The notes: generated from the sequence alone by a model not told the origin. Positions 1-7,023 are shown, counted from the first letter of the stretch. The stretch: 14,920 bases of DNA from an uncultured Collinsella sp. (GCA_900544865.1 UQXA01000045.1:1-14920); one strand, 5' to 3'. Program-made: numbers and translations.

Positions 1-2
1 AC

Positions 3-26
3 GAGCGGGGGCTCCTATCTTTTTAG
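3..26 (+). terminator. Possible terminator remnant at window edge
   Basis: A short GAGC/GCTC stem (3-6 with 11-14) around a GGGG loop is followed by a T-rich run (TCTTTTT, 18-24). It could be the end of a Rho-independent terminator of a gene upstream of the window, but the 5' arm may be cut by the window edge and the visible stem is only 4 bp. Confidence 0.25.
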
Positions 27-80
27 TGCCCTCGGATTGGGTCATAGTGTCTGTCCGCGCCAAAACATCGGCGTTGCCGG

Positions 81-150
81 GCCGGCACTTGGGGACGTTC
101 CTTTTCTGCCGGCACCTGGGGACACTCCTTAGCCGTTGGGGGCGTTCTTA
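81..150. repeat. Degenerate tandem REP-like units
   Basis: Two near-identical 23-nt units start with GCCGGCAC (81-103 and 108-130) and share the core TGGGGAC followed by TCCTT. They differ at a few positions only. A third, decayed unit (132-150) keeps TTGGGGGCGTTC. Cores of the GGGGAC type are typical of REP-like intergenic repeats linked to REP-associated tyrosine transposases; no transposase is present in this window. Confidence 0.55.
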
Positions 151-198
151 AACGACTAGTCTGGGCGGCGGCCGTGTGCTGCTGTCCGCGTGGCGGCG

Positions 199-204
199 TA
201 TAAT
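199..204 (+). promoter_or_regulatory. Candidate -10 box for recQ
   Basis: A perfect TATAAT lies 31 nt upstream of the recQ start. At 17-bp spacing the -35 position reads GTGCTG, a poor match, so the call rests on the -10 alone. It lies just downstream of the REP-like units. Confidence 0.35.
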
Positions 205-235
205 CGGCGGCAGATGATTCTGACGTTAGGAAACC

Positions 236-2215
236 ATGACCGATAGCATGCAGCAGATGGCGCTCGACACGCTCGGCGCCTATTTTGGCTACACCTCGTT
301 TCGCCCGGGGCAGGACCGCATGGTGGATGCGATTCTTGCCGGCCGCGATGCGCTCGGCGTTATGCCCACAGGCGCTGGCAAGTCCATTTGCTACCAGGTG
401 CCCGCGCTCATGCTGCCTGGTATCACCTTTGTGGTGAGCCCGTTGCTGTCGCTTATGGAGGACCAGACCCGCGCGCTGCTCGCGGCGGGTGCGCGTCCCA
501 GTTATCTCAACTCCAGCCTTACCCCGGCCCAGCAAAATACCGTGCTCAAGCGGGCGCGCGAGGGCCGCTACCAGCTTATGTATGTGGCGCCCGAGCGCCT
601 GCTCGAGCCGCGCTTTCTGGCCTTTGCGCAGGAAGCTGCGGCCGAAGGTGGCATTGGCGTTCCACTCGTGGCCATTGACGAGGCCCACTGCGTAAGCCAA
701 TGGGGCCAGGATTTCCGTCCCGCCTACCTGCAGATTCGCGAGTTTATCGATTCGCTGCCGCGGCGCCCGATCGTGGCGGCGTTTACCGCCACGGCGACCG
801 AGCGCGTGCGCGCCGATATCCAGCAAATGCTCGGCCTGCAAAACCCGGCGACCGTGGTGACGGGTTTTGATCGCAAGAACCTCTACTTTGGTTGCGAGGA
901 GATGGGCGACAAGGCCAAGGCCGCCTGGGTGCGCGACTACGTGATCGCGCATTCGGGCGAGAGCGGCATCGTGTATTGCTCGACCCGCAAGACGGTCGAC
1001 GCTCTGGCCGCGGAGCTTGCCGAGGTACTGGGCCCCAGCGACATTCGCGTGGGCCGTTACCATGCCGGCATGGGCAACGACGCCCGTCGCCAGAGCCAGC
1101 GTGCCTTTATCGACGACGACATTCAGGTGATGGTTGCCACCAACGCCTTTGGCATGGGCATCGACAAGCCTAACGTGCGCTACGTGATCCATAACAACGT
1201 GCCCGAGAGCATCGAGGCATACTACCAGGAAGCGGGCCGCGCCGGCCGCGATGGCGATCCGGCAAGCTGCCATTTGCTGTGGAACGGCAACGATTTCCGT
1301 ATGCGCCGCTTTCTGATCGATCGCGGCGATGCCGCCGATGAGGCGCTCGACGATGAGCAGCGCGCGTGGGCGCTCCAGAACCGTTATCGCCTGCTCAGCC
1401 AGATGGAGGGCTACTGCAATACCACCGGCTGCCTGCGCGAATACATGCTGCGCTACTTTGGCGACGAAGCCGCGGCCGAGCATGCGGTTGCGGCTGCTGC
1501 GGGCGGCACCGCAGACGATGCCGAGGGCTGCGGCAACTGCAGCAACTGCCTTACGCAGTTCGAGGTCGAGGACGTCACCGATATGGCCCGCGCCGCTGTG
1601 CGCTATGTGGCCACGCGTCCCATGCGCTTTGGCAAGTCGCTGATCGCCGATGTGCTTCACGGCGGCAACACCGAGCGCATTCGCCAGATGCATCTGGACG
1701 AGGACCGCGGCTACGGTGAGCTGTCGAGCGAATCGGTCGGGTGCATCAAGGACATCATCGGCCAGCTGTGCGGCCGCGGCTATCTGGCCACCTCGCAGGG
1801 GCAGTACCCGGTCGTGGGCCTGGGCCCGCGCGCCGGTGAGGTCGAGGACGAAGCGTTTGCCTTTACCGTTAAGCGTCGCGCGTCCAAGCGCAAGGCCTCG
1901 GCCCGCGCCCGCCGTGCGGTGGATCTGCTGCGCGAGGAGGCCGAGCTGGATCAGCGCCCACGCGTGGGTGACGATGCCGAGCTGTTCGAGCGCCTGCGCG
2001 CCCTCCGCAAGGAGATCTCTGCGGAGCTGGAGATGGCGCCGTATATGGTCTTTTCCGACAAGGCCCTGCGCGGCCTGTGCCGCCTGCGTCCGCGGACGCG
2101 CGACGAGCTCATTCAGGTCAACGGCATTGGCGAGAAAAAGGCCGACGCCTTTGGCGAGCAGTTTATGGCGGCGATTGAAGAGTTTGAGTCCGAGCATGCA
2201 CGGGATGGAGCGTAA
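236..2215 (+). CDS. recQ: ATP-dependent DNA helicase RecQ
   Basis: This is a 3'-to-5' superfamily 2 DNA helicase for recombination and replication-fork repair. At 659 aa it is slightly longer than E. coli RecQ (about 610 aa). Visible motifs are the FRPGQ Q-motif region (22-26), Walker A PTGAGKS (44-50), DEAH followed by CVSQWGQDFRPAY (148-164), TATAT (185-189), and QEAGRAGRDG motif VI (331-340). Zinc-binding cysteines are C399, C432, C435 and C438. The RQC region follows, and a C-terminal HRDC domain (roughly 590-650) ends in the IGEKKADAFG helix-hairpin segment. The stretch between C399 and C432 is Ala-rich and longer than usual. The start is preceded by GACGTTAGGA. The stop is 2 nt before the GntR gene, so the two are probably cotranscribed. 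Confidence 0.96.
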   Translation: MTDSMQQMALDTLGAYFGYTSFRPGQDRMVDAILAGRDALGVMPTGAGKSICYQVPALMLPGITFVVSPLLSLMEDQTRALLAAGARPSYLNSSLTPAQQNTVLKRAREGRYQLMYVAPERLLEPRFLAFAQEAAAEGGIGVPLVAIDEAHCVSQWGQDFRPAYLQIREFIDSLPRRPIVAAFTATATERVRADIQQMLGLQNPATVVTGFDRKNLYFGCEEMGDKAKAAWVRDYVIAHSGESGIVYCSTRKTVDALAAELAEVLGPSDIRVGRYHAGMGNDARRQSQRAFIDDDIQVMVATNAFGMGIDKPNVRYVIHNNVPESIEAYYQEAGRAGRDGDPASCHLLWNGNDFRMRRFLIDRGDAADEALDDEQRAWALQNRYRLLSQMEGYCNTTGCLREYMLRYFGDEAAAEHAVAAAAGGTADDAEGCGNCSNCLTQFEVEDVTDMARAAVRYVATRPMRFGKSLIADVLHGGNTERIRQMHLDEDRGYGELSSESVGCIKDIIGQLCGRGYLATSQGQYPVVGLGPRAGEVEDEAFAFTVKRRASKRKASARARRAVDLLREEAELDQRPRVGDDAELFERLRALRKEISAELEMAPYMVFSDKALRGLCRLRPRTRDELIQVNGIGEKKADAFGEQFMAAIEEFESEHARDGA

Positions 2216-2217
2216 CG

Positions 2218-2973
2218 ATGGCATTCGACGATAAAACCGGCCGCGCTGACGTGTCCGCCGTACCGCTGTACCAGCAGGTCATGGACGACCTAAAGGGCGA
2301 GATCGCGCACGGTGTGTACCCTGCCGGTTCGCGCATCCCTGCCGAGATGGAACTCGCGAAGTCCTACGGCGTGGGACGCATCACCGTGCGCCGCGCCATC
2401 GAGGAGCTGTCGCGCGCGGGGTATCTCAACCGCCAGCAGGGGAGGGGCACCTTTGTGTGCGCTCCCAAGCTCAAGCGCAAGATTCGTCAGAAGGGTGACG
2501 TCCAGAGCTTTACTGAGGGTTGCGCTGCCAACGACATGGTGCCGGGTGCGCGTCTGGTATCGCGCACGGTGGTCGCGGCGACGCACGAGGATGCGGCGTT
2601 CTTTGGCGTGGAGCCCGGCTGCGAGCTTATCGTGGTCGAACGCGTGCGCACAGCCGACGGCATCCCTGTCATGCTTGAGAACAACGCCTTTGTACTCGCC
2701 GACCATCCCTACCTGCAGACGCTTGCCGACAAGGACCTCACCGATAACTCGATCTTTGCGCTCGTTGCCGAGCATTCGGGCCGTGCGCCGCTCAAGTCCG
2801 ACCCCTGCACCGTGGAGATTGCGCTTGCCGATGCTCAAGCGGCCCCACTGCTGGAGGTGCCGGTCGGCGAGCCGCTCTTCTATATGGAGGCGTACTTTAC
2901 CGACGCCGGCGGGCGCCCTCTACTGCTCGGCCGCCAAAAGATCGTGGGCTCGCGCTACGTCTTCGACATCTAA
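2218..2973 (+). CDS. GntR/HutC-family regulator with UTRA domain
   Basis: This 251-aa protein has the HutC-subfamily layout. The N-terminal winged helix-turn-helix (about 15-82) contains PLYQQVMDDLKGEI, IPAEMELAKSYGVGRITVRRAI and GRGTFV. The C-terminal UTRA effector-binding domain (about 95-248) contains the VERVRTADGIPVMLEN segment and ends GRQKIVGSRYVFDI. Such proteins usually sense a phosphorylated sugar or amino-sugar metabolite and repress the adjacent catabolic gene. The start is supported by GGATGGAG 8 nt upstream, inside the end of recQ. The next gene is a sugar-phosphate deglycase-like protein, whose promoter carries a pair of 20-bp direct repeats that are the obvious operator candidates. 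The effector is not known; a 6-phosphorylated Amadori compound is an inference from the neighbour. Confidence 0.92.
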   Translation: MAFDDKTGRADVSAVPLYQQVMDDLKGEIAHGVYPAGSRIPAEMELAKSYGVGRITVRRAIEELSRAGYLNRQQGRGTFVCAPKLKRKIRQKGDVQSFTEGCAANDMVPGARLVSRTVVAATHEDAAFFGVEPGCELIVVERVRTADGIPVMLENNAFVLADHPYLQTLADKDLTDNSIFALVAEHSGRAPLKSDPCTVEIALADAQAAPLLEVPVGEPLFYMEAYFTDAGGRPLLLGRQKIVGSRYVFDI

Positions 2974-2982
2974 CGTCCACAG

Positions 2983-3002
2983 ATAGAACAACATAGAACA
3001 AC
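2983..3002 (+). promoter_or_regulatory. Distal operator candidate for the GntR regulator
   Basis: ATAGAACAACATAGAACAAC is itself two copies of ATAGAACAAC. It lies just upstream of the -35 box of the deglycase promoter and matches the proximal copy at 3045-3064 in 18 of 20 positions. Assigning it to the upstream GntR/UTRA protein is an inference from position. Confidence 0.5.
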
Positions 3003-3016
3003 TTTGGTGAAATGAC

Positions 3017-3045
3017 TTCACGGGCGTTGCCGTGCGTGTTATAAA
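3017..3045 (+). promoter_or_regulatory. Promoter of the deglycase-like gene
   Basis: TTCACG (3017-3022) and TATAAA (3040-3045) are separated by 17 bp. The expected start near 3052 falls inside the proximal operator repeat, so repressor binding there would block initiation. Confidence 0.5.
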
Positions 3046-3064
3046 TAGGACAACATAGAACGAC
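3045..3064 (+). promoter_or_regulatory. Proximal operator candidate for the GntR regulator
   Basis: ATAGGACAACATAGAACGAC repeats the distal copy with two substitutions, 62 bp downstream. It begins at the last base of the -10 box and covers the probable transcription start. This is a classical repressing position, and paired sites could support looping. Confidence 0.5.
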
Positions 3065-3117
3065 AGCAGGTACGAGCTGCCGTCGCTCAAAGCCGCCCCA
3101 CAAGGAGGAACATCAGG

Positions 3118-4086
3118 ATGAACGCACATGATCTGGTTCAGGAAATCATCGAGCGCAAGGGCAAGATTGAGAACGTCTTTTGGATCGCCTGTGGCGGTTC
3201 GATGATCGACCTGATGCCGGCCAACGAGCTGCTCAAGCGCGAGGCCACCACGTTTACCTCGACGGTCTACACGGCACGCGAGTTTTGCCTGATGGCTCCC
3301 AAGAGTCTTGGCGAGAAGTCGCTCGTCATCGCCTGCAGCCACAGCGGCAACACGCAGGAGGTCGTCGACGGCTGCGAGATGGCGCTGGCCGCCGGTGCCG
3401 AGGTCGTCGCCATGACCGACTGCGAGGGCTCCAAGATCGACAACGGCAAGTGGATCACCTGGGTCTATCCGTGGGGCGAAGGCGTGCCGCAGGCCGAGGT
3501 GCCTCAGGGTATCGGCGCTCTGATCGCCGCCGAGCTGCTCGACCAGCAGGAAGGCTACGAGGCACTCGCCGACATGTACGAGGGCCTCAAGCAGATGGAT
3601 GCGCTGCTGCCCGCCGCCCGCGAGAAGGTCAACGCCGAGCTGGGCGCCCGCTTTGCCGAGCTCTGCCAGCAGCACAAGTTCTTCTATATCCTGGGCTCCG
3701 GCCCCAACTTTAGCCAGACCTACGCCATGGCCATCTGTTCGCTCATGGAGATGCAGTGGCAGCACTGCTGCTACATCCACTCCGGTGAGTACTTCCACGG
3801 CCCCTTCGAGGCCACCGAGCCCGGCGTGTTCTACTTTGTGCAGCTTGGCGCGGGCGAGTGCCGCCCCATGGAGGAGCGCGCCCTTGCGTTCCTCAACACG
3901 CACACCGATACGATTATGGTGCTCGACGCGCTTGAGTACGGTGTGGGCGACGTGCCTGCCAGCGTGCGTTCGTACCTGGAGCCGATTTTCTTCTACAACA
4001 TGAGTTGCGAGCTGCGCGCCGCACGCGGCAAGGTCTTCGACCACAGCCCCGAGGTTCGTCGCTACATGGGCATCGAGCAGTACTAA
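3118..4086 (+). CDS. SIS-domain sugar-phosphate deglycase, FrlB-like
   Basis: This 322-aa cytosolic protein has two SIS domains and recalls FrlB, the fructoselysine-6-phosphate deglycase, which splits a phosphorylated Amadori product into glucose 6-phosphate and an amino acid. The first SIS domain has WIACGGSM (22-29) and ACSHSGNTQEV (72-82). The second has ILGSGPNFSQ (191-200) and the SGEYFHGPFE block (222-231), matching the SGEFRHGPLE block I recall for E. coli FrlB. The C-terminal DHSPEVRRY (308-316) parallels DHNPDERRY of FrlB. E224 and H227 are candidate catalytic residues. An ideal AAGGAGG lies 9 nt before the ATG. Its promoter has paired direct repeats and a strong terminator follows. 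No FrlD-type kinase is nearby, so the phosphate may come from a PTS. Related deglycases acting on glucoselysine or other conjugates cannot be excluded. Confidence 0.82.
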   Translation: MNAHDLVQEIIERKGKIENVFWIACGGSMIDLMPANELLKREATTFTSTVYTAREFCLMAPKSLGEKSLVIACSHSGNTQEVVDGCEMALAAGAEVVAMTDCEGSKIDNGKWITWVYPWGEGVPQAEVPQGIGALIAAELLDQQEGYEALADMYEGLKQMDALLPAAREKVNAELGARFAELCQQHKFFYILGSGPNFSQTYAMAICSLMEMQWQHCCYIHSGEYFHGPFEATEPGVFYFVQLGAGECRPMEERALAFLNTHTDTIMVLDALEYGVGDVPASVRSYLEPIFFYNMSCELRAARGKVFDHSPEVRRYMGIEQY

Positions 4087-4109
4087 TATACCGGGAATAA
4101 CCTCTCACG

Positions 4110-4142
4110 ACGGGGTCTGCGCTGCGCGCGGGCCCCGTTTTG
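4110..4142 (+). terminator. Rho-independent terminator after the deglycase gene
   Basis: A 12-bp stem (4110-4121 with 4127-4138, two G-T pairs) with a 5-nt loop is followed by a short T tract (TTTTGCGTT). It lies 24 nt after the stop codon. Confidence 0.8.
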
Positions 4143-4176
4143 CGTTGTGGCAGCCGGATTCGTGTCTGCGCGAAAA

Positions 4177-4358
4177 CGAAGGTGAATACTTTTCCGCGAA
4201 GTGAACGACCTATTTTGGACTCCCGAAGCATCCACATTTTTTGACGCCAAAACTGCAGGGAAAACTTGACGAAACCGCAGGAAACGGCGTCCGAAAAGTA
4301 TCGATGCTTCGGGGGCTCGTTTTTACTCGTTCACTTCGCGGAAAAGTATTCACCTTCG
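4177..4358. repeat. Long imperfect palindrome with 32-bp perfect arms
   Basis: Positions 4177-4208 are the exact reverse complement of 4327-4358 (32 of 32). Nested pairs continue inside: CCCGAAGCATC (4222-4232) with GATGCTTCGGG (4303-4313), and GACGCC (4243-4248) with GGCGTC (4286-4291). The whole 182 nt could fold as one long hairpin or cruciform. It has no convincing coding content and sits between two terminators of convergent genes. It may be a MITE-like or species-specific intergenic repeat; that needs a genome-wide search. Confidence 0.85.
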
Positions 4359-4382
4359 ATTCGCAAGGGCACTGCGTGAGTC

Positions 4383-4424
4383 AAAAAAGCGGGCCGCGCC
4401 GGGGATTTCCGGCGCGGCCCGCTT
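4383..4424 (-). terminator. Terminator of the hydroxyacid dehydrogenase gene
   Basis: A perfect 16-bp GC-rich stem (4387-4402 with 4409-4424) with a 6-nt loop reads on the minus strand into TTTTTTGA. It lies 42 nt past the minus-strand stop codon. Confidence 0.88.
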
Positions 4425-4465
4425 AGTATCGCGCTTAGATTCGCAAGGTTGCGGCAGCCAGCGGC

Positions 4466-5443
4466 CTACTTTGCGTCGTAGGCCTCGGCGTCCCACCAGT
4501 CGAGCTGGGCGATGTTGTCGCGGATGTGCTGGCAGCTCTTGTGGAAGCCCTCGAGCTCGTACTCGGACAGGTCGAGCGTGTAGACCTCCTCGACGCCCTC
4601 GGCGCCGATCACGCACGGCAGGGAGGTAAAGATGCCCTCCTCGCCATACTGGTCGGTCATAAGCGTGGAGGCCGAAAGCACGGCGTGCTCGTTGTGCAGC
4701 ACGGCAGCGCAGACGCGCGCGGCGGAGTTGGCGACGGCGTACTCGGTGCACTGCTTGCCCTGGTAGGTCACATAGCCGCCCTTGCGCGCGAGCTCCTCGA
4801 CCTCCATGTGGTCGAAGGCGTACTTGTCGGGGTTTTCGGCTTGAAGCTCGTTGAGGCTCTTGCCGGCGATGGTCGCGGCCTTAAAGGCGGCCAGCTGGCT
4901 AAAGCCGTGCTCGCCGATCATGTAGGCGTCGATGGACTTGGGGCTCACGCCGACCTTCTTGGAGATCTCGGTGCGCAGGCGGGCGGAATCCAGGCCGCAG
5001 CCCGAGCCGATGATCTTCTTGGGATCGTAGCCGGTCAGGTGCCACAGCTCGGTGCACACGACGTCGCAGGGGTTGGAGATGCTCACGAAGATGCCGTCGA
5101 AGCCGGCGTCGACGATGCGCTTGGCAAAGGAGCGGGCGGCGTCGGTGGTAAAGAACAGCTCGCCGTCGCGGTTGCCAGCGGCCAGCGCGACCTTACCGGC
5201 GGCGTTGACGATGACGTCGCAGCAGGCAAGTTCCTCGTAGTGGTCGTAGCAGTTGACGATCTTGGTGTTGTACGGGACAAACGAAAGGGAGTCGCGCAGG
5301 TCCTGGACCTCGGACGTCACCTTGGCCTCGTTGATATCGCACAGGTACAGCTCATCGGCAATGCCCTGCATGAGCAGACTGTTGGCAACATGTGCTCCTA
5401 CGTGGCCCTGGCCGACCACACCGATCTTACGCGTCTGGTACAT
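4466..5443 (-). CDS. L-2-hydroxyisocaproate/L-lactate dehydrogenase family
   Basis: This 325-aa NAD-dependent 2-hydroxyacid dehydrogenase of the LDH/MDH fold reduces a 2-oxoacid to the L-2-hydroxyacid and regenerates NAD+ in fermentation. The Rossmann motif GQGHVG is at 11-16, with D36 setting NAD preference. SNPCDV (123-128) holds the Asp of the Asp-His pair, R155 in LDSARLR is the substrate-carboxylate Arg, and the catalytic H179 sits in GEHG. The specificity-loop region (AAGNRDGELFFTT, 88-100) and the ARKGG segment resemble L-2-hydroxyisocaproate dehydrogenase more than classical LDH, suggesting bulkier branched 2-oxoacids; this is from memory of the family. The start was set at ATG 5443 because GAAAGGA lies 7 nt upstream; longer in-frame starts have no such site. 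It is monocistronic, divergent from metA. Confidence 0.88.
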   Translation of the reverse strand: MYQTRKIGVVGQGHVGAHVANSLLMQGIADELYLCDINEAKVTSEVQDLRDSLSFVPYNTKIVNCYDHYEELACCDVIVNAAGKVALAAGNRDGELFFTTDAARSFAKRIVDAGFDGIFVSISNPCDVVCTELWHLTGYDPKKIIGSGCGLDSARLRTEISKKVGVSPKSIDAYMIGEHGFSQLAAFKAATIAGKSLNELQAENPDKYAFDHMEVEELARKGGYVTYQGKQCTEYAVANSAARVCAAVLHNEHAVLSASTLMTDQYGEEGIFTSLPCVIGAEGVEEVYTLDLSEYELEGFHKSCQHIRDNIAQLDWWDAEAYDAK

Positions 5444-5480
5444 ATATGTATCCTTTCGGCCGAGTTTTTCGCGTCGAACC

Positions 5481-5486
5481 ATTGTA
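5481..5486 (-). promoter_or_regulatory. Candidate -10 box of the dehydrogenase gene
   Basis: TACAAT on the minus strand lies 37 nt upstream of the ATG, giving a leader of about 30 nt. No good -35 box is visible at 16-18 bp. No clear promoter or riboswitch was seen for the divergent metA in the 210-nt shared region. Confidence 0.35.
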
Positions 5487-5653
5487 GCGTCCTGCTGCCA
5501 CTTTGCTAGGCTAAAGCGCCATAGATTTTTGGGCATGCCTTAATCTCTACTTTTGGAGTGATTTGGGCCGCTGACGGCATCGCCGGGCGATGTACTCGCG
5601 CGGATGGGGCCGGTCGTTGTACCATAACTGCAACTGACTCGTAAGGAGCATTC

Positions 5654-6580
5654 ATGCCCATTCGCATCCCCGACGCCCTCCCTGCCGCCGCGCAGCTCGA
5701 GAGCGAGAACATCTTTGTCATGACCGAGTACCGCGCGCTGCACCAGGACATCCGTCCGCTGCGCGTGCTCATCCTCAACCTCATGCCCACCAAGATTGCC
5801 ACCGAGACGCAGATCATGCGCAAACTCTCCAACACGCCGCTGCAGGTGGAAGTGGACCTGCTGCGCACCAAGACGCACGAGGCCACGCACGTGAGCGCCG
5901 GCCACCTGGAGACGTTCTACCGCACGTTCGACGACATCCGCGACATCCACTACGACGGCCTGATCATCACGGGCGCGCCGGTGGAACAGATGCCGTTCGA
6001 GGAGGTCGACTACTGGCCCGAGCTCTGCCAGATCATGGATTGGTCCACCACGCACGTGCACTCTACGCTGCACATTTGTTGGGGCGCGCAGGCCGGCCTG
6101 TACCATCATTACGGCATCCAGAAGTACGACCTGCCGGCAAAGGCGAGCGGCGTGTTCGAGCATTATCTGGTGAAGCCGCAAAGCCCGCTGGTCCGCGGCT
6201 TTGACGACCGCTTCTATGCCGTACATTCGCGCAACACCGACGTGCGCCGCGAGGACGTGGAGGCCGAGCCGCAGCTTGAGGTCGTGGCCGTGTCCGACGA
6301 GGTGGGCCTGTACATCGTCAAGTCGACCGACAGCCGCCGCTTCTTTGTCTTTGGCCATCCCGAGTACGATACCGACACGCTGCGTTTGGAGTACGAGCGC
6401 GACGTGAAGCGCGGGCTTAACCCTCAGGTGCCGGCGCATTACTTCCCGAACGACGACCCCACCGCCGAGCCGCGCAACGTCTGGCGCAGTCAGGCTCAGC
6501 TGTTCTACACCAACTGGCTCAACTACTACGTCTACCAGACCACGCCCTACGACCTTGCCCGCGCCGGCGAGGAGCACTAG
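5654..6580 (+). CDS. metA: Homoserine O-acetyltransferase, MetA family
   Basis: This 308-aa enzyme acylates L-homoserine in the first committed step of methionine synthesis, in the cytosol. Hallmarks are PLRVLILNLMP (35-45), IITGAPVEQMPFEEVDYW (104-121), and catalytic C142 in CWGAQAG, with H235 and E237 in FGHPEYD completing the active site. Residue 111 is glutamate. In this family E111 is associated with acetyl-CoA use and glycine with succinyl-CoA (E. coli MetA), so despite the name this should be an acetyltransferase. The length is typical. AAGGAG ends 5 nt before the ATG. The next gene downstream lies beyond a repeat and is unrelated, so metA looks monocistronic. No sulfhydrylase or other methionine gene is in the window. 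Confidence 0.96.
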   Translation: MPIRIPDALPAAAQLESENIFVMTEYRALHQDIRPLRVLILNLMPTKIATETQIMRKLSNTPLQVEVDLLRTKTHEATHVSAGHLETFYRTFDDIRDIHYDGLIITGAPVEQMPFEEVDYWPELCQIMDWSTTHVHSTLHICWGAQAGLYHHYGIQKYDLPAKASGVFEHYLVKPQSPLVRGFDDRFYAVHSRNTDVRREDVEAEPQLEVVAVSDEVGLYIVKSTDSRRFFVFGHPEYDTDTLRLEYERDVKRGLNPQVPAHYFPNDDPTAEPRNVWRSQAQLFYTNWLNYYVYQTTPYDLARAGEEH

Positions 6581-6608
6581 GCTACGGCTGTTGCTGTGCC
6601 GGCGGCGT

Positions 6609-6726
6609 GACGAGCGTGGATATCCGGACGGACGAGCGTGGATTTTCGGACATTTACAAATCGAGCGTGGATAATCTCCCACTTTTGGCTTGAAACTAGG
6701 CTCAAAACGGGAGATTATCCACGCTC
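6609..6726 (+). repeat. Intergenic repeat, copy 1 (direct, ~118 bp)
   Basis: Two 22-nt units beginning GACGAGCGTGGAT (6609 and 6631) are followed by a perfect 18-bp inverted repeat, GAGCGTGGATAATCTCCC (6663-6680), and its complement (6709-6726). The same architecture recurs in the same orientation at 8011-8127, after the AbiEi-like gene. Confidence 0.9.
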
Positions 6727-6733
6727 ATTTTTT
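6663..6733 (+). terminator. Terminator-like hairpin after metA
   Basis: The 18-bp perfect stem of repeat copy 1 (28-nt loop) is followed by an A and then six Ts (6728-6733). The stem is AT-containing and the loop long, so termination is plausible but not certain. It starts 83 nt after the metA stop. Confidence 0.5.
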
Positions 6734-6875
6734 AGGCATGTAGATGCCGATGGCTCGGCTAAGCGACGGTGTGTGCAGAGGCAAAGTCGCATTTGGCGTA
6801 GTCTTGAATCTCGACGGGTTTTTCTTTCTGATAATCCGATGGACCAAGGCCTCAAAATGTGGAGACAGGGACCTC

Positions 6876-6904
6876 TCGACAACCGCCCTACCTGCAGATA
6901 TAAG
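6876..6904 (+). promoter_or_regulatory. Promoter of the AbiEi-like gene
   Basis: TCGACA (6876-6881) and TATAAG (6899-6904), each 5 of 6 to consensus, are spaced exactly 17 bp apart. Initiation near 6911 would give a leader of about 110 nt. The stretch 6741-6875 before it shows no gene or clear structure. Confidence 0.5.
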
Positions 6905-6936
6905 ACATCAGCCTAAAACGTCCAAAACCGTCAAAC

Positions 6937-6968
6937 ATTTGGTCAGCGCCTGGACGGTATTTGGTCAG
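6937..6968 (+). promoter_or_regulatory. Direct repeats in the leader of the AbiEi-like gene
   Basis: ATTTGGTCAG occurs at 6937-6946 and 6959-6968, 22 bp apart or about two helical turns. CCGTC and its complement GACGG also flank the first copy (6928-6932 and 6953-6957). AbiEi-type proteins autoregulate by binding repeats, so this could be an operator; that is an inference. Confidence 0.35.
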
Positions 6969-7023
6969 ACTTCGCATGAAACCGTCTGGTACGTTTGCGC
7001 CGTTCCAAGATTTGGGAGGCGAC

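Noticed and set aside
23..2224. 733-aa open frame antisense to recQ
   Set aside because: It mirrors recQ codon structure in a GC-rich genome, has no family motifs, and recQ is unmistakable on the other strand.
2920..4044. 374-aa minus-strand frame over the deglycase gene
   Set aside because: Antisense shadow; it also crosses the operator-promoter region of the real gene.
4241..4426. 61-aa frame within the palindrome and terminator
   Set aside because: It is made of palindrome arms and the downstream terminator stem; no credible start signal.
4526..5509. 327-aa plus-strand frame over the hydroxyacid dehydrogenase gene
   Set aside because: Antisense shadow of a gene with complete catalytic motifs, its own ribosome site and terminator.
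5444..5653. A SAM riboswitch upstream of metA
   Set aside because: The 210-nt region shows no recognisable SAM-aptamer stems or adjacent terminator; only a short GGCATGCC palindrome is visible.
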